This document shows positions 1 to 6,133 of a DNA stretch of 64,000 nt, piece by piece (the first letter of the stretch is position 1; each line of letters begins with the position of its first letter). Source of the DNA: CAZPRY01 sp964589175 (GTDB taxonomy: Bacteria > Fidelibacterota > UBA2242); the NCBI GenBank assembly GCA_964589175.1, contig CAZPRY010000003.1, positions 112,817-176,816 on the forward strand, in the 5' to 3' direction. The position numbers and the translations under genes are program-made. The notes under the pieces are model-generated. The model searched no databases. It was not told the origin of the DNA and saw nothing but the letters and a program-made list of their open reading frames with translations.

Positions 1-256
1 CCAGCGCCACCCGGCCGCAGCCCTCGCGCTCGATATGGTACTCCGATTCATGACGGCCCGTGCCTTTTTTCTTATGCTGTTCCACCTTGAGTTTGGAAAT
101 TTTACGGCGCAGGTCGGCACGCAGGTGATCGGTGCCCTTGTGTTTGGGGATCGTGGCGAACATCTCTTCCAGGCAGGCGATCTTGGCCGTGATCGACTCG
201 GCTTCGTGGAATTTCCGTTCGGCGGCAAAATAATCGGGTGGAAGATTGGTTGGCAT
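1..256 (-). CDS. TGS/DRG-type GTPase, N-terminal fragment (runs off the window)
   Basis: Reading leftwards from the ATG at 254-256 gives 85 open codons to the window edge. The residues begin MPTNLPPDYFAAERKF and continue through KIACLEEMFATIPKHKGTD and LRADLRRKISKLK. This helical segment (paired Glu/Lys, then the PKHKGT motif) is typical of the N-terminus of bacterial and archaeal DRG/Obg-like GTPases that also carry a TGS domain. The G1-G5 motifs and the TGS domain would lie outside the window. Such proteins are thought to act on ribosomes; that role is from the family, not from this fragment. A weak GGGGA precedes the start. Base composition is like the core genome, not like the AT-rich genes that follow. 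An ATG four bases upstream is in another frame. Confidence 0.72.
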   Translation of the reverse strand, partial: MPTNLPPDYFAAERKFHEAESITAKIACLEEMFATIPKHKGTDHLRADLRRKISKLKVEQHKKKGTGRHESEYHIEREGCGRVAL

Positions 257-405
257 ACATTTTCCCCGCTTTGTATGTCAAATTATAACAGAAAATTGAA
301 AAATGTCCAAGAAGAAGTATTGGCCGGACCTGAAGATTGTTTTTGACCCCGGATTTGCGCCCGTCGGATCGAACGGGCAGGCAGATGAACACGGATTTTT
401 TGCTA

Positions 406-676
406 CATTAACCGCAGGCGTCACCGAGGACGCAGAGTATTTTCCTAATTGATCAATAAACCATTTCACTGGTTACCGCTACGGAGTACAACCCCGTAGC
501 GAGGTTCGACCATTTACGATGGACAGTGGCTGTACGATTGCTGTAAGGTCGCTGCACAGTGGTAGCATATCACGTTTGAGATTTGAATTTTCAGGATTGG
601 TGATTATTTGTTTTTTGTGTTTTGTTTTATTGGAAATTGTTATCGGAACAATTGGATTATCGTGCTTCTGACCCGG
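406..676 (+). repeat. Family A dispersed repeat, left copy
   Basis: This segment aligns in the same orientation with 9575-9800. Shared blocks include GTCACCGAGGACG, AGTATTTTCCTA, GAGATTTGAATT, GGTGATTATTTG and TTGTTTTATTGGAAATTGTT followed by ATCG-AACAATTGGATTATCG. The left copy has extra sequence near 450-510 (TACGGAGTACAACCCCGTA), so the two are diverged with indels. It appears to be noncoding. The two copies lie close to the two ends of the accessory island. Confidence 0.85.
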
Positions 677-759
677 ACTGGCAATCACCCCCAATCCCTT
701 ATCCCTTAAACCTTATACCTTTCCGCCCCGTGCCGTTTGCCGGCGCATCATCTTTTCCT

Positions 760-925
760 TGCCTTCCAGAATTTTATGAATTAATATTCCATCAACGGTA
801 AAACGGTTAATCGATTCTTTCGGACTTCGGCATTTCGGTATTCAATCAGCCGCTGAGTTCCGTACGTTTTTTAGCGGGGATGGGACTCACAGCGGCGGAG
901 CCGTGGGAAAACAGAAATATTCGGA
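760..925 (+). repeat. Family B dispersed repeat, left copy
   Basis: It aligns with 5855-6025 in the same orientation. Shared blocks include CAACGGTAAAACGGT, AATCGATTC, GCATTTCGGTATT, ATCAGCCGCT and ATGGGACTCACA followed by GGCGGAG. The copies differ by scattered substitutions and small indels. Each copy lies in the spacer upstream of a block of small genes. Confidence 0.85.
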
Positions 926-953
926 TTCTGGTCACGGATTGATAAACGTTGAA

Positions 954-1027
954 GATGAGTTTAAGTTACGACAGGAAACGAGGATTTTTATCAGATGGTT
1001 ATTTCGGATATTGTCTATTATCATAGT
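954..1027 (+). repeat. Family C dispersed repeat, left copy
   Basis: It aligns with 3162-3235. Shared core: AAGTTACGACA, then GGATTTTTATCAGATGGTTA, then TTT-GGATAT. Both copies sit just upstream of an AT-rich gene of unknown function (starts at 1088 and 3285), so the segment may be part of a shared 5' flank. Confidence 0.85.
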
Positions 1028-1087
1028 CGAATAAACGTTTTCTGGCGCATATAGTGAAACTAACCTCTAAATAAAAAGGAAATTATT

Positions 1088-1480
1088 ATGATAAAAGATT
1101 TACCAGAAGCAAGCACTCAATATAATGATATGCAGGGAACTTCTGCTGCTGATTGGCATCCAGATTCCGATATATTTGAGTTTGCAAAGTCTAAAGGAAT
1201 TGACACTAATAGATATTTTCCAATTTCACTATTAATTCATGGAATAGATATAAATTATTTTTCTATTTATGCTGTGGACACCGAGATTACAAAAAAAAGT
1301 TTTGATGAAATTTGGAAGTATTCAGAAGCAAATAATGGTACACTCCCTGTTGTAAAATTCAATTTCTCTTCAAATATAAATGAATTAAAAAAATACATGA
1401 AGAGATTTTCTGTGGTTTTAAAATCAAAAATGAGTTCGTTAGAATATTTTGATGAATTAAGTGAAGTTAATCTAGATTAA
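1088..1480 (+). CDS. Small AT-rich hypothetical protein, 130 aa
   Basis: I do not recognise this protein. The start is supported by AAAAGGAAATT just upstream of the ATG. The product is acidic, with no signal peptide or membrane segment. It has an aromatic-rich centre (residues about 44-60, with IHGIDINYFSIYAVD) and a Lys/Ser-rich C-terminal half. Codon use is strongly A/T-biased, unlike the core genes to the right. The stop lies 36 bases before an attC-like palindrome, the arrangement expected of an integron gene cassette. A toxin/antitoxin or phage-defence accessory role cannot be judged from the sequence. Confidence 0.7.
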   Translation: MIKDLPEASTQYNDMQGTSAADWHPDSDIFEFAKSKGIDTNRYFPISLLIHGIDINYFSIYAVDTEITKKSFDEIWKYSEANNGTLPVVKFNFSSNINELKKYMKRFSVVLKSKMSSLEYFDELSEVNLD

Positions 1481-1516
1481 TTTTTTTATTTTAGGAATAT
1501 CACTAAGATAAAAATC

Positions 1517-1652
1517 GTCCAACGAATGCGTATGGAGATAACGATGAAAGCTGCTCGATGAATTTGAAGTTTAGCTCGTTTTTAGAAGATTTGCGATCAG
1601 TAAATGTAAATCGCTTCGATAGTTGCCCTATATCGTACGCGGAGCGTTATCT
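1517..1652 (+). other. attC-like imperfect palindrome 1
   Basis: The left arm GTCCAACG-(3 nt)-GCGTATG is mirrored by a right arm that reads, on the opposite strand, AACG-(4 nt)-GCGTACG. A further partly matching block follows (ATAACGATGAAAGC against AACTATCGAAGCG). Outer boxes GTCCAAC (1517-1523) and GTTATCT (1646-1652) resemble the degenerate R'' and R' boxes of integron attC sites. The 136-bp length fits the attC range. The left arm begins shortly after a stop codon, as in cassettes. The outer boxes depart from the RYYYAAC/GTTRRRY consensus. Confidence 0.45.
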
Positions 1653-1676
1653 ACCTAAAATTAAAAGGATACAATT

Positions 1677-2222
1677 ATGAAGAAAATGATTTTTGTAGTA
1701 TTAGTACTTTTATCGGTTGGTATTCTGAAATCACAAATAAAATCTTACTTATCAAATAAATATGGATTTTCTATTAATTTCCCAGACGAAGTAGAAATAA
1801 AGGAATTCGACAATTACTCTCATTCATTTACCTCGCATGAATTAGTTGGGGAATCTTTTATAATGTATCAAGTTCAGGTCTTAGATGAACGTCCTGGTGC
1901 ACCACTAAAATATAATACTCGTGAAGAATGCAACACTTTATTGCTAAACTTTCTAAAGTCAATTAAACTCTTGGGCTATAATAACCCTATAGATTTAAAC
2001 GAAGGTATTTTTATTTATGATAAAAAATATTATTCATTGGATTATGAATTCAAGGGGATATGGGTAGGTTATAATTTACCTGTTTTTAATAAGGGAATAG
2101 TCATTTTACATAACCAGCGCCTCACTAAAGTTTCTTTTATCTATTCTCAAGAGTTACATAATAATCCAATAATAAATACAAAATACAAAAATTATATTGA
2201 TTCATTTCGCCTGATTGAATAA
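1677..2222 (+). CDS. Secreted or anchored hypothetical protein, 181 aa
   Basis: The start at 1677 follows AAAAGGATACAATT. The N-terminus (KKMIFVVLVLLSVGILKSQ) is a clear signal sequence ending near residue 20. The mature part opens with YGFSINFPDEVE and ends with YIDSFRLIE. This is the layout of small PsbP-like or stress-type periplasmic domains in which an early F-S-x-x-F-P motif and a terminal I/L-D-S-F motif bracket a mixed alpha/beta fold. That comparison is inference; no function is assigned. It is AT-rich and shares a presumptive cassette with the next gene, with no palindrome between them. The next gene may encode a distant relative. Confidence 0.72.
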   Translation: MKKMIFVVLVLLSVGILKSQIKSYLSNKYGFSINFPDEVEIKEFDNYSHSFTSHELVGESFIMYQVQVLDERPGAPLKYNTREECNTLLLNFLKSIKLLGYNNPIDLNEGIFIYDKKYYSLDYEFKGIWVGYNLPVFNKGIVILHNQRLTKVSFIYSQELHNNPIINTKYKNYIDSFRLIE

Positions 2223-2292
2223 AATGATAAGAAAAAAATTTACAAGTTTAAAAGTATATATTTCAAAGCAATTTTAGTAAGAGGAGAAGAAA

Positions 2293-2859
2293 ATGGAAGC
2301 TATAGGCACAATAATCGGCATTATAATTGCCGCCGTAATTGCGATAATTATAGCCAAAGATGCTAATAGCAGGGGAATGAGTAGCCTTGGGAGGGGAATT
2401 TTCATACTTCTGATTTGGGCAGTTTGTGGCTATGCCGGCACCGAATATTTTCCGAATTGTGAATTTTCCTGCTATTTCCCAGGAAATCCTGAGGTAAAAA
2501 CTGCCTACGTAGGGAAACTGGCTATTATTCAAAAACAATTATGCCCGAGCTATTTCACCCTGTTAAAGGCTGAAGGTATCCCGTACAGTCCTTCGTCAGA
2601 TGAAGAAATTGTAAACTTACTAAATACTCAAGCAAGGCTAAGTAATATCAAAATACCATCTATATCAATCAAGAAAGAAAACAACTTAAAAATTGGTATT
2701 TACTCGGGGAATGTAAAGGTGGCTGGTTACAATATGAAAATTCACGGGAAACTAATTGTGGGCAGCAGATCAATCCTTCACCTAATCGTAATAGAACAAT
2801 TAGATCAATTTCCAAGCAAGTATGCTGTCAATTTTTTAGATTCATTTAAAAATAGGTAA
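2293..2859 (+). CDS. Membrane-anchored hypothetical protein, 188 aa
   Basis: The start follows GTAAGAGGAGAAGAAA, a strong ribosome-binding site. Residues about 3-21 (a run of I, A and G) and 34-48 form two hydrophobic segments around a short basic turn (KDANSRG). The rest is soluble. It contains FSCYFPGNPEVK near residue 58 and ends with VNFLDSFKNR, matching the FSINFPDE...YIDSFRLIE pattern of the gene at 1677. The two may share a domain, here fused to a small membrane module. Cys residues cluster at the junction (CGYAG, NCEFSC). The stop is 34 bases before the best attC-like palindrome. The biochemical role is unknown. Confidence 0.72.
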   Translation: MEAIGTIIGIIIAAVIAIIIAKDANSRGMSSLGRGIFILLIWAVCGYAGTEYFPNCEFSCYFPGNPEVKTAYVGKLAIIQKQLCPSYFTLLKAEGIPYSPSSDEEIVNLLNTQARLSNIKIPSISIKKENNLKIGIYSGNVKVAGYNMKIHGKLIVGSRSILHLIVIEQLDQFPSKYAVNFLDSFKNR

Positions 2860-2892
2860 TTTTATGTTTGACATACCCCAAAAGCAAAGACA

Positions 2893-2998
2893 GCCTAACA
2901 AGCCGGTCGAACAGACAGGCGAAATGAGTGCATTTGACTCCAGCCCAATATATTTAAGTTGAGTTTTTACGTGCCTGCTGCTCATTTTAGCGTTATGC
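2893..2998 (+). other. attC-like imperfect palindrome 2 (best candidate)
   Basis: GCCTAAC (2893-2899) perfectly fits the R'' consensus RYYYAAC. At the far end, GCGTTATGC (R' GTTATGC, 2992-2998) reads GCATAAC on the other strand and pairs with it except at one base. Inside, GAACAGACAGGC on the left pairs with GTGCCTGCTGCTC on the right. One unpaired extra A on the left arm resembles the extrahelical bases that define the recombining strand of attC. Length is 106 bp. The left box begins 34 bases after a stop codon. These are the features of a 59-base-element-type cassette boundary. No integrase gene lies in the window. Confidence 0.6.
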
Positions 2999-3083
2999 TT
3001 ATAGATAATAAAAAATAAAAACGGTTATTTACTATCATAAAGTAGAATGTATCGATATAACGTACACAGGAAGAGTAACCTTG

Positions 3084-3122
3084 TCACCGGATAAACGTCG
3101 CGGCGCTGAGCACCGTTGCGAG
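3084..3122 (+). repeat. Family D short GC-rich module, left copy
   Basis: The sequence ACCGGATAAACGTCGCGGCG then CTGAGCACCGTTGCGAG matches 5004-5041 (ACTGGATAACCGTCGCAGCC then CTGAGCACCGCGACGAG), with substitutions. In the right copy CGTCGC and GCGACG form a small hairpin; in this copy the pairing is weaker. Confidence 0.75.
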
Positions 3123-3161
3123 AAAACCAATTTCGTGATTGTGATTCAGAGTTGTTTGAAT

Positions 3162-3235
3162 AGATGAATTGAAGTTACGACAAAAATCAAGGATTTTTAT
3201 CAGATGGTTATTTGGGATATAGTCCATTATTATAG
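3162..3235 (+). repeat. Family C dispersed repeat, right copy
   Basis: It matches 954-1027 over about 70 bases, including GGATTTTTATCAGATGGTTA. It lies about 50 bases upstream of the gene starting at 3285, as the first copy does for the gene at 1088. Confidence 0.85.
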
Positions 3236-3284
3236 ATTTATAAAGCATATTAAGCAACTGATGTTAGCTTAGGAGGTTAGATTA

Positions 3285-4298
3285 ATGGGCACAAAAATTA
3301 TGCAATATGTTGATTTTCTGATAGATTCCGCAGAGTCGCTTACTGAAAAAATAAAGACTGTGCTACCCGAGAATTATAAAAAGATGGAAATAATATATTT
3401 CGTTGATTATGTTATAGTTATTCAAGCGATAGATATCTCATATAATAAATATTCACAGATAGTTGACGAATATTTAAAAAAACATTTATTTATGCCAACA
3501 ATAAGTATCGGAAAGAAGAATCATATCGACTATGAAACGTTCTTAAACAAGTGTGATGATCGAGATAAAAGGATTCTTGAGTATATGAATTTCAATCCAT
3601 TCATGGTAGGGATTACTAAAGAAAATGATAAAATATTTCAAAGTCTTGTCAATCGTTCAAGTAGTAATATTTGCATAAACGAAAATGAAGTAAGGTCATT
3701 TAGTGAAAAATTGTTGCCGATACTTAAAGAACACTGGCAAAACCATAGTGAAAATCTAAGTAAACTAGACGGTCGTAAAAAGGTTACCGATATCGTTAAT
3801 ATTATGATTAGTCAAGAAAAAAATATTCAGAAGAAGATTCGTAATCAAATTACTGAAAAACCAAACGAATTAGAGTTATACTATTATAGTTTTTATCTTG
3901 TACATGGTTTTTATCAAAAGATTGGTGTCATAGACCAGAATAGTCTAACAGATTATTCAGCTAACTCTTTAGACAATTTAGCGAGCATAATCGATGGTGA
4001 CTTTGAAAAGGATAAAATCTTAAGCAAGCGATATGAGAGATTTAAAGATTATGAAATAATGTGGAATCAGATAGACTATGATAAAACTGAAAAATCAAAC
4101 AGAATGTCAATGTTCTTCGGATTCGTAAGCAAATACATTTACGGAAAAAAACATCATATGATGACATTAGCAATTATGCATCCAGAGATCTTGGAAGTGT
4201 TGTCAACTAGCGCAAAAACTTACCTGAATGCAGCATCAGGTATTATCGGGAACCCAAAACCCTCACTCTTGGACAAAGTAAAGTCTTTCTTCAAGTGA
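3285..4298 (+). CDS. Hypothetical cytoplasmic protein, 337 aa
   Basis: I do not recognise this protein. The start follows TTAGGAGGTTAGATTA, an excellent ribosome-binding site. It has no signal peptide or transmembrane helix. The sequence is rich in Lys, Ile, Asn and Tyr, consistent with AT-driven composition. Residues about 145-200 are strongly helical and charged (EKLLPILKEHWQNH, then SQEKNIQKKIRNQITEKP). The C-terminus SLLDKVKSFFK could be an amphipathic helix. The next gene, 95 bases downstream, encodes a small membrane protein. A soluble protein paired with a membrane protein on a mobile element often suggests a defence or transport pair, but nothing here proves that. Confidence 0.7.
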   Translation: MGTKIMQYVDFLIDSAESLTEKIKTVLPENYKKMEIIYFVDYVIVIQAIDISYNKYSQIVDEYLKKHLFMPTISIGKKNHIDYETFLNKCDDRDKRILEYMNFNPFMVGITKENDKIFQSLVNRSSSNICINENEVRSFSEKLLPILKEHWQNHSENLSKLDGRKKVTDIVNIMISQEKNIQKKIRNQITEKPNELELYYYSFYLVHGFYQKIGVIDQNSLTDYSANSLDNLASIIDGDFEKDKILSKRYERFKDYEIMWNQIDYDKTEKSNRMSMFFGFVSKYIYGKKHHMMTLAIMHPEILEVLSTSAKTYLNAASGIIGNPKPSLLDKVKSFFK

Positions 4299-4342
4299 TA
4301 GATGCAAACAATAAAAAACATTCAGATACTTAACCCCCTTTC

Positions 4343-4365
4343 CACCGGACGGCAAGACTCCGGTG
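4343..4365 (+). other. Stem-loop between the two genes
   Basis: CACCGGA (4343-4349) and TCCGGTG (4359-4365) form a perfect 7-bp stem with a 9-nt loop. They are followed by AGTTTATT, which is not a strong U-run. It could be a weak terminator or an mRNA processing/stability element in a two-gene transcript. Its GC-rich nature stands out in AT-rich surroundings. Confidence 0.5.
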
Positions 4366-4393
4366 AGTTTATTCGCTATAAAGTAAAAAAAAC

Positions 4394-4996
4394 ATGAGTG
4401 AAGAATATTCATACAAAGAAGCTTTCCTTCATTATAGGAATGCACAAAACAAATTTGATTATTTCTTTCTTGGAGTTGTTTTAGCAGCATTATCTCTAAG
4501 TATTCAATCTTTTAATTTAACTGAACCTCAACAGTGTGTTTTTCTCTTGTTCGCAAGTTGGTTCTTAATGTTATGTAGTTTTTTAGCTGGTTTCTTTCGT
4601 CAAGAAAGATTGAACATGGTTAATTATGTTGAAGTTTATAGAATAAGCCAATCTACTCTAAAAAATACTTTAGAAAATTCTCAAAAAGGTGTTATTGTTT
4701 TACAAAAACCAGATAGTGGATTATGGACTGAAGATGAGATTATTGAAAATCTTGCTAATGCAAATAGTATTCTAGATTTGTCCAAATCATTTTTAAATAA
4801 ATACAATAAACAATCTGCCTTGGCTTATCAACTTCAAAAGTGGTTTTTCTTTTTTGCACTGTTACTTTATATCATTTTTAAAATCGTTAACTATTATTCA
4901 TTATCAATTTTTATGGTTGCTGTAATTATTTTTCTTTCTATTCTAGTGAGCATTATCACTGTAAAAACATACAAATATTATTTACATAAAAAGTAA
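4394..4996 (+). CDS. Four-helix membrane protein, 200 aa, hypothetical
   Basis: Hydrophobic segments lie at about residues 23-42 (FFLGVVLAALSLSI), 50-69 (FLLFASWFLMLCSFLAGFF), 147-166 and 170-190. This gives two helical hairpins around a soluble loop of about 75 residues. The loop has a repeated helical pattern (DEIIENLANANSILDLSKSF). The C-terminus is basic (KYYLHKK). The ribosome-binding site is weak (AAGTAAAAAAAAC). The layout of short N-terminal helix, two membrane helices, soluble centre and two membrane helices resembles small effector-like membrane proteins of accessory islands, but I assign no family. The stop is almost directly followed by an attC-like palindrome. It is AT-rich like its neighbours. 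Confidence 0.7.
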   Translation: MSEEYSYKEAFLHYRNAQNKFDYFFLGVVLAALSLSIQSFNLTEPQQCVFLLFASWFLMLCSFLAGFFRQERLNMVNYVEVYRISQSTLKNTLENSQKGVIVLQKPDSGLWTEDEIIENLANANSILDLSKSFLNKYNKQSALAYQLQKWFFFFALLLYIIFKIVNYYSLSIFMVAVIIFLSILVSIITVKTYKYYLHKK

Positions 4997-4998
4997 AT

Positions 4999-5070
4999 GC
5001 TTTAACTGGATAACCGTCGCAGCCCTGAGCACCGCGACGAGCATAAGCCTGGCCGGCTGCAATGTTAACC
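4999..5070 (+). other. attC-like palindrome 3, containing repeat D right copy
   Basis: GGATAAC-CGTC-GCAGCC (5008-5024) is mirrored by GGCTGC-AAT-GTTAACC (5055-5070). This gives two paired boxes with 3-4 nt spacers, close to the R''-L''...L'-R' plan of a short attC. A second outer pair is CTTTAAC/GTTAACC. The centre holds the family D module with its own CGTCGC/GCGACG hairpin. The outer boxes depart from consensus at two positions. It starts two bases after the stop of the membrane-protein gene. Confidence 0.42.
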
Positions 5071-5072
5071 TC

Positions 5073-5283
5073 GCAAATTATTATTGTATGTATCCGGATA
5101 TTCTTGGTGATCTTACAAACTCTTTTTGTCATCTCACAAAATATATTTGCGGGCACGCAAACTTTCTTTGCAAGCAGACAAGTACAATATTTGATCGAGC
5201 AAACTCAATTTGTAAGCACACGAATTATGATTGTGAGCACGCAAGCCGTTTTTGCGACCAGACAAAAAGTGTTTGTTATTCAA
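5073..5283 (+). repeat. Ten-unit 21-bp tandem array of small palindromes
   Basis: A short box (GCAAA, ACAAA or a variant) starts at 5073, 5115, 5136, 5157, 5178, 5199, 5220, 5241 and 5262, an exact 21-base period; the unit at 5094 is degenerate. In most units the box is mirrored after about 5 nt by TTTGC or TTTGT (for example GCAAA-CTTTC-TTTGC and ACAAA-AAGTG-TTTGT). Because 21 is divisible by 3, two frames stay open. One (from 5062) encodes a hydrophobic heptad repeat. The other (from 5088) has Cys at nearly every seventh residue. Neither has a ribosome-binding site, so I treat it as DNA-level repeat first. No unique spacers occur, so it is not CRISPR. Confidence 0.8.
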
Positions 5284-5420
5284 AAAGATCGTATTCCCAT
5301 CAAGCAGGCGAGAGAGAGCATCATAGATGAATGGAATGTCAGGCTATTGTGAATATAAACCGGCTGCAACCCTCTTACCGATTGTGGTGATTGGGGACAG
5401 CCGACAGGAAAGGAGGCGTC

Positions 5421-5735
5421 ATGCTACGCAGGACGTTTGCAGAGAAGATGAACAACGCCAAGGTTAAGGCCGGCGCGATGCGCAGACGCCAGGCAGAACT
5501 GGCCAATCGCGGAGTGGATATTGCCTACCTGGACGATTACGACAACCTGATTGCAACATCGGAAGCGCGGAACAATGAACAGGAAGCCCTTAAAGCCGCT
5601 TTGAAAGCCAAGACAAAGGAGGTGGATACGGCGCTCAAGGCAATGGAGCAGAAGGGCAGCGAATCGGATACGGTCATCAAAATGAACATCCCGCGCGAAG
5701 AGTGGGTAGAATTCGGTATTACGGCCAAACGCTGA
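5421..5735 (+). CDS. Small coiled-coil protein, 104 aa, conserved hypothetical
   Basis: The ATG at 5421 follows AGGAAAGGAGGCGTC, so I use it rather than the in-frame codon upstream at 5391. The protein is basic and helical at the N-terminus (residues 1-30, RRTFAEKMNNAKVKAGAMRR). A long Ala/Lys/Glu coiled coil follows (about 45-80), and it ends with the motif REEWVEFGITAKR. I recognise this ending as typical of small uncharacterised proteins recurring in FCB-group genomes, but know no function for them. A frameshifted paralogue with the same C-terminal VEFGITAKR lies at 9337-9499, with the same terminator. Composition is core-like, unlike the AT-rich genes to the left. Confidence 0.78.
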   Translation: MLRRTFAEKMNNAKVKAGAMRRRQAELANRGVDIAYLDDYDNLIATSEARNNEQEALKAALKAKTKEVDTALKAMEQKGSESDTVIKMNIPREEWVEFGITAKR

Positions 5736-5761
5736 ATTGAATCTCCGGATATTATGGAAAG

Positions 5762-5788
5762 GCCCGGTGATCAAGCCGGGCTTTTTTT
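5762..5788 (+). terminator. Rho-independent terminator
   Basis: GCCCGG (5762-5767), an 8-nt loop TGATCAAG, then CCGGGC (5776-5781) and seven Ts. It ends the 104-aa gene. An almost identical terminator follows the frameshifted paralogue at 9528-9553, so gene and terminator were duplicated together. Confidence 0.88.
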
Positions 5789-5796
5789 GTGTGAAA

Positions 5797-5834
5797 AAAA
5801 CCTGTTTCCGGAGCGCAGCGATTAAACAGGTTTT
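5797..5834. repeat. Perfect 11-bp inverted repeat
   Basis: AAAACCTGTTT (5797-5807) and AAACAGGTTTT (5824-5834) are exact reverse complements around a 16-nt loop rich in GC. With flanking A and T runs it can act as a bidirectional terminator. It lies just beyond the first terminator. Confidence 0.7.
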
Positions 5835-5854
5835 GCGGCGACCTCTCTTTTAGT

Positions 5855-6025
5855 TTGCTTTTCGCAATTTCACAAATTAATATAACACCAACGGTAAAAC
5901 GGTCAATCGATTCATTCGGATTTAGGCATTTCGGTATTTTATCAGCCGCTCAGGTTATTTTGTTTTCTATTCAGTATGGGACTCACAAAGGCGGAGTTGA
6001 TGGAAAGGTGAGAAGTATTCGCACG
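5855..6025 (+). repeat. Family B dispersed repeat, right copy
   Basis: It matches 760-925 (shared CAACGGTAAAACGGT, GCATTTCGGTATT, ATCAGCCGCT, ATGGGACTCACA). It fills most of the 398-bp spacer between the coiled-coil gene and the first ankyrin gene; no gene is seen in that spacer. Confidence 0.85.
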
Positions 6026-6133
6026 ATTTGCCAATTAGTAGCGATAGGTATAAAAAAAATAGAAATGCTTATATTGATTTGACAGAAAATATCCGAAAAA
6101 TACGGCCAAGAAGTAACTTAAGGGAGGCTTAAA

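Larger units (their letters stand above)
257..1087. other. 831-bp gene-poor spacer made of dispersed repeats
   Basis: I see no convincing gene here. The spacer contains copies of three dispersed repeats that recur elsewhere in the island: family A (406-676), family B (760-925) and family C (954-1027). Short open frames exist on both strands, but they have no ribosome-binding site and no recognisable protein. The last 60 bases are AT-rich and lead into the first small gene, with AAAAGGAAATT before its ATG. Confidence 0.7.
2999..3284. other. 286-bp spacer with repeat modules D and C
   Basis: There is no gene here. An AT-rich stretch (3000-3060) is followed by a GC-rich module at about 3084-3122 (GGATAAACGTCGCGGCGCTG then AGCACCG). 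This module recurs at about 5004-5041. A family C copy follows at 3162-3235. The last bases, GCTTAGGAGGTTAGATTA, give the ribosome-binding site of the next gene. Confidence 0.65.

Noticed and set aside
479..694. 71-codon minus-strand gene in the left spacer
   Set aside because: It lies inside repeat family A, and the other copy of the repeat does not preserve the frame.
2263..2538. 91-codon minus-strand gene
   Set aside because: It is antisense to the 188-aa membrane protein, which has a strong ribosome-binding site.
5073..5283. CRISPR array
   Set aside because: Units abut every 21 bases with no unique spacers, and no cas gene lies nearby.
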